Assembly (NCBI GenBank): GCA_014773175.1
Contig: VXCM01000317.1
Location: 186,001 to 250,000, forward strand
Source of the DNA: Lucifuga dentata
Lineage: Eukaryota; Chordata; Actinopteri; Ophidiiformes; Bythitidae
Reading direction: 5' to 3'
Length of the DNA stretch: 64,000 bases
Shown one piece after another: positions 45,101 through 55,740 of this stretch (positions are counted from its first letter, which is position 1; the number at the start of each line of letters is the position of its first letter). Position numbers and translations under genes: made by a program. Under the pieces are notes generated by a model. The model made no database searches. It was given only the letters and a program-made list of their open reading frames with translations, and had not been told where the DNA came from.

Positions 45101-46183
45101 ACAAAGAGTTTAGGAATTTACCATCAGAACAAAGCTCTACAACCCCGCTAAAGTCTGGGTTTTTTTCATCTATTTGTATGGTTAAGGAACTAAATACATA
45201 AAAGCTGCAACCACTTGACTGAGAGCAGTACATAAGCTAAGAGGAATAATCTGTATTTTCCATCGTACTTCAAAAAAAGCTGAAATTCAGACCACATAAA
45301 TGTATTCTTAACAATCATAGATGTACAGGTCCATCATTTATAAATGTCTATAGAGCGCTATTCATAATATTCTCATACAAAGTCTAATATACCATAGTTT
45401 TGTTGCCCTTTGCAGTCTAGTAATGTACACAGCATAGCTCAGGTCTGATCCCCACAGAACACATACACAGTTGTACATTCCAGATCATAAGCTAAATGCC
45501 CAAAATTTAACATTCTGATCAGTAATGTATTAGTAGATCTACACATAAGATGCAAATAAAGAAAAGATCAGAACCAGAAATTAAACTGAAAACAAAAGTT
45601 AAGGAAATAATGGAAAGGGAATATATACTTGCTGAGTATTTTACACATTCAGTTTAATATTACCTACAATGCATTATTGTTTGGTATAAATTACAGCTTT
45701 TTTCCTTTTTGGTTAAACAAATGGTTTCTTATGTGGATGCAGTTCAGTCTCTAGTGGTTTACGCAGCACATAACAGCTGACCACTGATCTTAGTGCTTTT
45801 CATACTGTCGCAAGTGTTTAAAGTCGTCTTATTTCTTTCATGATCTTAAAGCTCTTTAATATGAGACACAACATAAACCTGACAAAGAGTTTAGATAACT
45901 ACACAGATTCATATCTCAGCTGTGAGTATTAAAACCAAATGTCATACTACGTAAGTGTGTGCTTGTTGATTTCTTTGTTTTTAGGCTCAAATGCTTTGGC
46001 TGCAGATGGTAACTCATTTTTTTTTAAATGTTACAGAATTGAATGTGTCAGTTGGGAAGAGAATACGCATAAAACACATCTTAAGTAACTATACCTGCTA
46101 AGTATTTGAAGAAAAGATGAATATTTGTAGACATTTTAAAAAACAACTGACTCTAATCCTATGGGGGTTTCTTTGTGTCACAG

Positions 46184-46197
46184 TCCCCCTCTGGTGG
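46184..46197 (-). promoter_or_regulatory. Candidate CTCF-binding word
   Basis: The reverse strand reads ccaccagagggggac, fitting CCASYAGRKGGC except for G at the twelfth position. Motif match only. Confidence 0.3.
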
Positions 46198-46478
46198 TCA
46201 CATGAGGTAACTACAAAGACCAAAGCAGACAGGCTTAACTATACTACAGCTGTCAAAGATACAACACATGAAAACCTGATGAAAACTCCCTCGTTTACCT
46301 CTGAAAGAAGGTCATGACCTTTGGATTGGTCCTGGATAGAGACCTGGCTGGTGGAGCCTGCAAGTGCTCCAGTCAGTTCCCTAAAATCTACATCTGGTCC
46401 AGGATGTGCTTTCAGTCCAGGCTCAACTGCACACAGCCAAGAGCTCCTTTTTTCACTGCTCCTACAGCCCTCTTGTCA

Positions 46479-46491
46479 AGCCGCCATTTTG
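46479..46491 (+). promoter_or_regulatory. Candidate YY1-binding word
   Basis: agccgccattttg is a full match to the YY1 consensus GCCGCCATYTTG. Such sites often lie near transcription starts, and this part is GC-richer with CpGs, but no transcript can be shown. Confidence 0.35.
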
Positions 46492-47689
46492 TACATGGAG
46501 ATTTGCCTGTTTGCAGCCTGAGTCTGCTTCCACCAACTTCAAAGTGCTGCAGAGGATGGTGAGGCCACCAGTGAAGCCTGTGAACGCTGCTTCTCAACAA
46601 CTTGTTGAAGGATAGGATTTCTACCTCTGACTCAACGAGACACAGTCCGGCGCCACTTTCGAAGCTTGTCGGAGTACGGGGCCTCGAGGCAAAGCTTATT
46701 GTCCACAAATTGATCCAACCCCCTTGGTTGTGTTTATTTAAATGAGACTCTAAGACCCTGGGGTGTTTGTAGAGGAAAAGTCAGAAATGCCAGATATCTT
46801 TTTTCTTCTTCTTCTTCCTCTTTCGTCTTTCCTTTCTTTTCACTCATACTCCTTTGGCTTTGTGAGCCAAAAATCCTTGGTAAACATCCCATCTCGGTGG
46901 CTTTGTAGCGGTGAGCCAGTCTCCCTGTCAGCGTTCCTCTTGCACTTGGATCTCTGGTATCTAGCACACTTGAAGTGATGAATTTCAATTTCCATCCATC
47001 ACTATGTTTTGGATATACCCAGTATTCAAAAATTAAAAATGATTATTTTCATTGCTCTGAAAAATACCACACGCAGTTAAGTTGTTCAGCACATTACATA
47101 TACTTTACTGTATAATCCAGTCAGCATCCAGCCACTGGATCACAGGTGTTTTGGGTCAAAGTTTCAAAATTCCTGCTTGTGTGTTTGTCAGTTTGCAGCC
47201 ATATGAGCATCATATGGACCAGCACACACATAGATTTTGATTGATAAAAGTTCATCAGCGTAATCCCAGATCACCAAAGATAAGCTTAATGGCCTAATAT
47301 ACATGTATATATTTCTATGGTCTCTTTGTCATTATGTCACAGTCTTTCTTATAACAGTGCTATGATTTATGGTCATCTAAGGGGCTAACACTTTGGCTTT
47401 ATGCAGAAAGTCCAAGCATGGCTGAATCTAAATAGTTCAGAATAGTTGTTCTAACTTTTTGAACTAAATATGACCTCACAAACAAGCCACAAAGAAGAAC
47501 AATTGCAAAAAAACAAAAACAAAAAAAAAAACCTCATTTGTAAATGTGTGCTGTAATGAAATTTAACAGTACAGTATGCGCACAAAATTTACTGACACCT
47601 ACATGGAAGAGAAGTGCATAGTACATAGTCCATAGTGAGCGATTTTCAACAGAAAATCTAAATCTTAATTAAATGAAACTAATAAACTT

Positions 47690-47817
47690 TTGTAATGAAA
47701 CAATATTATTTGCCACAATAGTGGAATTTCCATGGATTTCAATTATTTTGATAAATGTTTTCCTGAGTCATTGGGCGTACCACCATTGGTACATGTACCA
47801 CAGCTTGAAAATCACTG
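47690..47817 (-). mobile_element. hAT-like terminus, other end not found
   Basis: The reverse strand from 47817 reads cagtgattttcaagctgtgg followed by tacatgtaccaatggtggtacg and gaaaacatttatcaaaat. This is the order I recognise from fish hAT elements whose ends read CAGTGGTTCTCAAACTGTGG with an internal 'gtacc..ggtac' dyad. The upstream limit is a guess and no matching left end or 8 bp duplication (right flank ggtaagga) was found. Confidence 0.5.
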
Positions 47818-50616
47818 GGTAAGGACATGTGACATCAAAGGCACACACTTTGTTAAAGGTTTTTAACATTTCAGACTGAATATCCAAAAGGAATTCAATT
47901 TTTCGGGAGTGTTTTCAGTGTCATTTACTTCTTATTTTTCATTCATTCGCTGGAACCAGAACACAACTCAGGCTGCATTCTTGCTAATAAGAGACAGAGG
48001 ACTGTATGAATTTGGTATGCAGGCTTCAGCCTTCCATTCATAGTTGCTACAAGAGGAGTAAATCATTGAGGAGAAAGGGTGAAGAGGACGGCTGGATTGG
48101 GGTGGGGTGGGGGGGATTCACAACAGGGAACAGAAAGTTCAGCCGTAAATCACACTGTTCAAGTTCTTGATGCTTTATGCTATGGGAACTGGTCTTATAC
48201 GAGGCCTACGTTGTGCTAACTTATCAGTCACGAGTCGTGAAGAGTGGGCAGGTCTCTCGGCCGTCACACTCTGTCACAAGTGCTTTAGTGCTGTTACCAG
48301 AGTGAATTTACACATGGAGGAAGAGTTGGTTCCTCCCTCGTGCCAGAATCCAATCCAGTCAGAGGTCATGTCCTCTCACTTCTCCTTCATCCAGTGAAAC
48401 ACATGGGGAGTAAGAATAATAACCAAACCCCACATCCATCTGTTTTATCAATTCATTTCCTCCCTTGCTATTTACGCAAACGGCGTTAACTAATATCATT
48501 AGTGTGAAACTACAGCAGGCGAATGTGTCAGCAGCTCATTACACACTCATCAAAATGAGTCCTCACTCCAAGCCCTCCTTCTGCATACAAGATGTTCTGC
48601 ATATTAATTAGAAGGTATAAATTACAAGTAATCACTACCAGGTTTTTCCCTGCCTAGACAATCGGCATTTACTCACCCTTCTTCCTGTTTAAACTATCTG
48701 CTTGAGAATCACAAAGCCCTGCTGCTTATTTTCCAACGATTAGCTGTACATCAGCATTACCACCTCAAATCCAGCAGTTTCACATCCAGCATTAAATAGA
48801 ATGAATATTGATCTGCTAAAGAGGATTTATTTATTTCATGCTCTATCCAAAGATCAACTGCTACCAGCTTTGGATGGATCTGTGAAGGTCTTACCGAATA
48901 AAGCTACTGCATACATGACTTTGGACTTGACATTTTAGGCCTGGAAGAAGACCAAACAGTAAATTCACTGCAATAATCCCAGATAAATGGGATGATCACT
49001 ACCAAAGCTTAGATAGTTAAGTGGCCTACACTTAAGTCCTGAAACGATAAAAACATGACTCGAAGGAGATCCTCCATATTGGGGGTGTGGTCTGTGCAGA
49101 CTATGGAAGACTATGGCCACCTGAGAAGGACAGCTCTGCTTTCTGTGTGAGCTGGTGTCATATTGCAAAACAAAAATGGCATCTGGAAAAATAACTGACA
49201 AGTGGTTTTATGCCTGTGCACAAGCTTATGTTTAGTTTTTAAACTGACTTCGAAATAGTTTATTTTTCTTGATTTTACACAAGCTAGTTATATTATCGTA
49301 GATAATTCTGTGGGTGCACAGAAACTTATTGGTTCAGGTTCTTGATGTTTTTGGTGATGAGACCAAAAAGTATCAGTTTGCCATGATGCTCTGAATATTG
49401 TTCCACAGATTTTCTACCCCTAAATACTAAAATTGCATGAAAAAACACATCCTTGAAAATCTGTAAAATGCTGAAATCCAGAGGTTAAACAAAAGAATAA
49501 CCGCACCACCAAAATTAGAAACACAGGATTGGACCCTGCTTTCACTCTCAGTCTGAATGTTAGAGAGGCTGACAGTAGACAATAATATGTAGTTATCAAT
49601 AAAGTTATTAATGCTATTGAATTTGTTTATGCCTATATTTTCAATTCTGAATTATGATATTTAATTATAAAGACAAACGTTTTATGTGTGAATTGAGCTC
49701 CAATATGAAAATTAAAGCTTGGGAACACTGGAAGAATATGTGAGCCATTAGTAGTTTTAATACAAAATTATATTCCCATCAGCCTTTAAAATGTTTGCTT
49801 CAACACATACGTAAACTCATACCCACATACAGTATTCATGCATTTTAATCTCTCACACTGAACGTATGAAAGCCGTGCTGGGCTCATGTTTTAGCTCGGT
49901 TCTGGTTAGCTGCTCCCAAGGCTGGGAGGAGCAGAGAAAGGAAGACAGGAACAGAGAAAGAGGCAATCTGGACAGACAGGCCGTGGGGTTGCATGGTCGA
50001 CTCGGAAACAGGATGGAGCTCAGCTGCTCTGGCTCTAAATCTTATGAGAATACTCCGATAGAAAGGTTTGGGATGTTGCTCCTGTGCAGAATTATTCAAA
50101 CTGTAAATAAAAATTGTTTGATTTTGGCATATTTGTGTTGGTTGTCAAAATGATGTTATTTTTTTATAAGGAAAAAGTCACGGTTTCACAAACTACTTCT
50201 TCTTATTGAAGGGTACAGTATGAGTAATGGGATCAGTCCTATATTTAATACATCTTTTTCATTACAAATCATACAACAGTAGACACATTTGTGACATAAG
50301 TACTGGCAGACTAGTAAATTATAGATACTGTATAATTTGGTCTTTTATTTTTTGTTAATATTCAGCTCCATTTCTCATGGGATCATGTCTTTCATAACTT
50401 GCATTTCTTTAATTTTTCTAGTTGCCCTGAAAACATAAATCCACAAAAAAAAAAAAAAAAAAAAAGTTTCACAGTCCTGCTTTAATTGATTAAATTTAAG
50501 AAGAAATGATTAAGTAAAGCTGCACAATTTGCCATATTCTTTACATATAGTCTGTTGGTTGGGGGAATGTGTACAGCACAGCTTTTGAAAGCATGAAGTA
50601 AGTAGTAATACCTTCA
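47818..50616. other. Noncoding stretch, no gene seen
   Basis: Unique sequence, with a candidate regulatory block (48430-48720) and a 21 nt A tract (50445-50465). The 95-codon frame at 49866-50153 is unrecognised. Confidence 0.65.
48430..48720. promoter_or_regulatory. Candidate conserved regulatory block
   Basis: Complex unique sequence with gcatattaattagaagg, gtataaattacaagtaatca and gttaactaatatcattag, i.e. clustered homeodomain-type sites, plus gtgtcagcagctc (MAF-like). Inference only. Confidence 0.25.
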
Positions 50617-50635
50617 GGTGCCAGTAGATGGCGTC
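50617..50635 (+). promoter_or_regulatory. Candidate CTCF-binding word (best in window)
   Basis: The word ggtgccagtagatggcgtc fits CCASYAGRKGGCRS at 13 of 14 positions. Orientation is forward, opposite to the site at 46184-46197. Motif evidence only. Confidence 0.35.
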
Positions 50636-51839
50636 TGAAACCTGCTTTAGATGTGTGAATGGCCCCAGGATCACTGCCATTTCCCTGCAAATTTTTCTTT
50701 CCTTATTAGACTCCAAATATAAAACTAATTTCTATGAAACGCATAAAAATATGCAAAACTCTTTCTGTTTAGGTAATAAGATAACGCACAAATAAAACAT
50801 ACAAAACATGTGCCCTTTACTGTTGTCCAGGTTCAGTAATTCATATTTTTGTTTTGTTTTACTAAATAAAATTTTAGCTTTTTTATTTTAAGCTTTCAAT
50901 TTCTTAAAAACCTGTATTACCCCCAATGATTAAAATAATTTCTGTCCTGAGTCAAATCTGTTAAAAAATAAAATGTTATCTTGTATTTTCTTTTGTATTA
51001 TTTAATCTCTTTAAAATAATCAATTGAAAATTCTTTGGGAAAAATGACTCCTCTCATAGCCAACATGAAAACATGTTGAGGCTTTAAACACGTCACATAA
51101 TACAGGCTGGCAGCTCTTTATCCCATCAAATTAAAGCAGGTATTACCGGGAGAAAACATTAATTGAGATGTATTTGATTGCAGCTTTAGAAACGGCCCGA
51201 CCTTCCCTCCTAAACATATGGGTCTGCACTGGCTGTCCGGCTATAAATTTTCAACACTGCAGGACATTGTCTTTTTTTATGCCCTGTGATCCATCCTTCA
51301 TACGTGCCAGAAAAGTGTCAAGGCCTTTCTCAGAGTGAGAGAAAAACGTGCCGTGGCAGCAAGCATTCAGCTGGCAGACAGCAAAGATCCACAGCCAGGC
51401 TCTGGTTAAGGAATGCCTTCTGGTTGTGTTCGTCGGCAGATCAGTCACACATCAAACGACACTGAAAATTCATTCTTGTGTTAAAGTACAATGCAGCAGA
51501 CTGTTGCCACTGGGGAGATTTGAGTACACACAGCTCTGTTTCATTAAAAAGGGTTCCCACGTTGCCTCAATTTCTTTCAATTTGGGGTTAATTATGTGTT
51601 ATTCTTCACAACATATTTCAAAAAATGTGGGATGATTCTCTTTAACCTTTGTTTGCATTTTTAATTCATATTTCCAGACTCCTCAGACCCCTGATCTCAC
51701 AAACTGGCACTTTATTTTATTTCTGTAAGATTTGAATATGTGACTTTGAGTATCAGAGTTACAAATGAGCATTGCAGGAGAATTTCTGACAGAAAATAAA
51801 GACCACACAAGTAGGCAGATGGTTGCTGCCATACAATCA

Positions 51840-52050
51840 GCTTAGCAACAAGACAACAAAAGAGCAGCCACGCCTCAGATAAAGGTGCTTAACCTCCGAG
51901 CATGCTAAGTGCCCCTCGCTCCATTACCACTTAATAGGCCTAATCAGTTTTGGCCCAGATTAGATTTTGAATCTATTGCCACCAAAGCACGGCAGCATAT
52001 TAAATTAGTGACTTCATTAGACTGAGCAGGGTCACTTTTTTTTAGCTGGA
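51840..52050. promoter_or_regulatory. Candidate conserved regulatory block
   Basis: Contains an RFX half site cttagcaac (51841-51849), cctaatcag (about 51939) and agattag (51957-51963) of PITX/OTX type, and 'gaatctattgccacc'. It is repeat-free with a high density of distinct motif words and is one of the more convincing enhancer-like parts by eye. Conservation is untested. Confidence 0.3.
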
Positions 52051-53556
52051 ACCAAATAATGTTCCTGTATATCAGAAACACCCAAAGCACCTAAACCACA
52101 TCACAACCAAACCATAGAAGGATTATAGGTGACAAAAAAAAAAAAAAAAAAAAAAAACTAAGGAAAAAATTTTTTTTAATTCAATGTTTTTTTTCATAAA
52201 AAAAATGCTAATTTGCTCAATTTTTGCCCATATATTTCCAAAATTCTAAATAGGAATTATAAACACATTCACATACAGAATGTGTTACAAGAACCCTAAA
52301 ACTCTCGTACCATTGGCTTATACAGTATAAACAGCTTGATGCAGAGAAAAACACAGAAGAGGTTGTTGTATCTTTCCTCTCACAGTATGATGCTGATTTT
52401 TAAAATAAACATTAAATTGACCTTATTTTTTGTTTTTTGTCTTTTACATTTGAATATTTCCATCATTACTTAAGCACTAAATCAAATGGAGTAAAGCATA
52501 AAGCAGCTTTCAGCATCAGAATCACGGCTGAAATCTGACACACTAAGACCTCAAATTTCCCTCATAATTTCAATTCATAATGCATTAAAGTCAATGCTGA
52601 AGAGCAGCATGAGCAGTCCTGACTGACTGACTGACACTGCAGCAGAACTTTTGCATGACGGATAGATTTCTACAGTCATATTTTCCAGTGAGACGAAACG
52701 CAACATGATGCATGCCATGCCTGGCAGAGCATTTACCCCATGAGATGAATGACAGCTGTGTTGAGAAAATACCGAAGAAACTTCACTGCAGTTGTTATGC
52801 TCATATAACAAAGATGATGTATGTATTACAATCATTAACTCTTCATTTGAAATTTAGTCATTTGTTTTAGGGCTCAACTAAGCAGCTGCTGGTCTCAATA
52901 GACAGAGAGGTTTCAATGAAAACGGCACTTTTTCTTGATTTATGTTACTCTTGCTGCAGGAAACAAGATCAACCTAATAATGATAGATACTTTAAATGCG
53001 TCACATCTGTATGCAGCTGGTTAAAAAAATAAAATAAAAACAGTAAAGCAAGTCACAGACATTTTTGCAGAAACCTATTATGAGTATTTCACTGGCCTCT
53101 GAGAGACAGACAGACATAACACAAAAGGACAGAGGTAATCAGACAGACAGGCACCACTGACACGGCTGAATAGTGCGTGAATGTTTTCTTGACAAATAAA
53201 AACACTGCGCCGGTGAAATTCACTGCAAGGACCAATTTCAGGCCTCCTGCACCAGTTTGAGGAATCAATAGTAGGCAATGGAGCAGGTTGCGGGCTGGGA
53301 TCGATATCTGATGATACAATCATATCTTACTTCTTGACATCGTCTCAGCACAGAGCGTTCGGGAGGATGAGCAGCAGGAGGTTAAATGAAAGCAAGCAAG
53401 AAAATAAGCTTTGACAGCTGAAGTGAAGTTCATTTTCTGAGATGCAATAAAAATAGATGATGTCCATTATTTGATTGTGAGTCATACTGGTTAAATTTGC
53501 GTGTCTAAAAACTTGAAAAGATCTAACGTCCAGCTTCAAATATATCTTCATTTTAC

Positions 53557-53589
53557 TTTTTTTTTTTTTTTTNTTTTTTTTTTTTTTTT
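53557..53589. other. Unresolved poly-T gap (N at 53573)
   Basis: Sixteen T, one N, sixteen T. Confidence 0.85.
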
Positions 53590-53814
53590 GTTTTGCATTT
53601 GCATTTGCAACTCAATGTAAAACATCTTTACCGTCTTGCTGCTACTAAGACATTTTCTGTGCAGAGCCTGTCAGAGCATCTTTGCGTTTCAATTCAGATT
53701 CCCCGCATGAAGAAAACGCGTCGTCGTCTTGCAGACAGACTCAACAGCGGCTGATGATAGATTAATGAAAAGGCTTCAATCTCAACCCACTCTATGGTTG
53801 TGCTCATGCAGCAC

Positions 53815-53847
53815 AAAAAAAAAAAAAAAANAAAAAAAAAAAAAAAA
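53815..53847. other. Unresolved poly-A gap (N at 53831)
   Basis: Sixteen A, one N, sixteen A. Frames crossing it are artefacts. Confidence 0.85.
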
Positions 53848-54299
53848 CACAGTGATGTCAGGGTGGTTTCAATGGGCTGGTGCTCATGCAAATGTGCGCT
53901 CAATCATACATGTATGCTCACAGACGGAGAGAGAGATCCACTTATTCAACCCAATGTAACATGATATTGGATAATAACTTGAAACATGGAGCTACATGAC
54001 ACCTGCCCCGCTGATGACTGCTCGTGCTCGGTAATGAGCATACATTGGAGTGCTTTCAACGGTATTTAGAGGGTTAACGGTGCTTATATGTGAAGCCGTG
54101 GAAACAATAGGTCTCCCATGCGATTTAACAGTATATCCTTGGATTTAAAACTTGGGCTCTTTAAAGTTGTACGTGAAAGCCCTTAAACCTCACCACACCC
54201 TGGAGAGGGAAGCTGCTTTCTTTATAGTCTTACATTGACTTCCATGGACTCCCGATCATGAGTCACCCTGTGTGCACTGCCACCCCCCCACCAAAACAG

Positions 54300-54540
54300 A
54301 GTGCCTTAGCTCAAAATGGGCCAACAGGGCTCAGCTTACTTCGGTGGCACAGCATAACTGATGCAAACCAAATTACAGCTGGAAGAACACAGCAGAAGTC
54401 CAATTAAATCCCAGTTAGCCTGATCATCATTCCAGTCTTCATTAAGGGGGTCAATGGGAAAGTCATTTTTTCATGTCGGCTGTGTTAATTTATCCCTTTT
54501 TAATTACAATGTTGAGAAGTATGCAGGTTACACTCTCTTA
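54300..54540. promoter_or_regulatory. Candidate conserved regulatory block
   Basis: Unique sequence with tccaattaaatcccag (homeodomain and OTX-like), gcctgatcatcattcc, cttcattaaggggg and gttaatttatccc. It has the texture of conserved noncoding DNA. Inference only. Confidence 0.25.
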
Positions 54541-55296
54541 CCAAGTCATTAGACAGTAGTAAAAGAATGAGTACTTTGTGTCTGTGTGTGTGTGTGTACG
54601 TAAGCACTACACTACATAGAGTACATTTGTGTGATGACATCACTGGCACATCATTACACTGGCACGATAACATCAACTATTAAAATTGCTGCCTGAAAGT
54701 TTACATTTACAGACAGTTGGTGAGTGTTTGGCAGCAGAGATGTTGTGCTGCAAGTGCCAACACGATGGCAACTATGAATCAAAATAATCCCATTTGTTCT
54801 AGTGGTGTCAGATGTTCTGGTCTGCAGACTGTAGACCTAATGAAGTAAGCACACACACACAACTTATACCGTGGTTCCATTGCACTCGCGCTGGCATTTC
54901 TACTGGCCAAAGCTCTGTATGGTTTTCATTTTCACATATCAGTTAAACTCGGTCGCTTTCTCTCCCAACATTTGCCAACGTGCTTTCAGTTCAGTCTCTG
55001 TTTGCCCGTCCATTGAATAATACCCTCTGCCACAGTAATTTTATGTTGTGATAATTCTGAAAAATGATGTCTCCATGCTATCTTGTCATCACATGCAGGC
55101 CTATAGGAAAATCTTATATTCGTGATGCTGATGGTGATTTTAGATCAAACTTTGAATCGTTCCAGGGTGAATGTGGAACTAAAGCTCCTTTCACACATGC
55201 AGTCTAGTCAGGAAAAGTTATTAGGACAGCGATATGTGAGAATGCACGCGTGAAACGGAAAGCAGACAAGTTGTTTCTGCAATTGTCCTCCTAAGC

Positions 55297-55740
55297 CAGT
55301 CATCCTCAAAGTCCGGACTCCGGTTCTGATCCAGAGAAAATTATACTAAAAGTAAATTATACTTTTCGTATGTATTATTTGTATTATCTGCAAGACATCA
55401 CTGCGACGAAACAAGTCCAAATTCTCCACTTTCTCCACTGCAAGCAGCGCTCCGAATGTCCGACTGTTCCACTGTGTGAGAGCACTGTGTGCTTTGGTCT
55501 GGTCCAATCACATTCAGCGATCTGTCGTCTCCATGACAACGATGGGTTGACACGGCATTGGGCTCATTGAGAGTTGACAGCGTAGCGAGTTTTGTCAGCA
55601 GTTAGCTTGACTCAGGGTTGGATTGGGACACTGCCCCCCAACACAATCTGACCCTGGCTTGAGTGACTGTAATAAACAGACCTTTATCTTATTGAAAATT
55701 TTCTTTGTGGACCTTTAAGTTTTATATTTGAGTACCCCTG
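55297..55740. mobile_element. Nonautonomous hAT element with exact 8 bp target duplication
   Basis: The element starts cagtcatcctcaaag and its reverse strand starts caggggtactcaaat (10 of 15 identical, CTCAAA shared). These ends match the hAT pattern CAGGGGTCCTCAAA. The flanks are tcctaagc at 55289-55296 and tcctaagc at 55741-55748, an exact 8 bp duplication as hAT transposases make. The interior of 444 bp has no long frame and is richer in CpG than the surroundings, which suggests a fairly recent insertion or an unusual internal origin. I cannot name the family. Confidence 0.8.

Larger units (their letters stand above)
45102..47689. other. Noncoding stretch, no gene seen
   Basis: AT-rich until about 46150, then a GC-richer part to about 46730 with CTCF-like and YY1-like words, several overlapping short frames in all phases and some CpGs (cagtccggcgccac). 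The frames are mutually incompatible and unrecognised. From 46740 onward the sequence is AT-rich again. Confidence 0.65.
50636..55288. other. Noncoding stretch with candidate regulatory blocks
   Basis: Holds a complex motif-rich part at 51090-51420, blocks at 51840-52050 and 54300-54540, a 24 nt A tract (52134-52157), a short CTGA repeat (52617-52634), two homopolymer gaps (53557-53589, 53815-53847) and a short GT run (about 54582-54598). No gene is seen. Confidence 0.65.

Noticed and set aside
44814..45101. 95-codon frame
   Set aside because: It crosses a perfect hairpin and matches no family. It starts at the edge of an assembly join.
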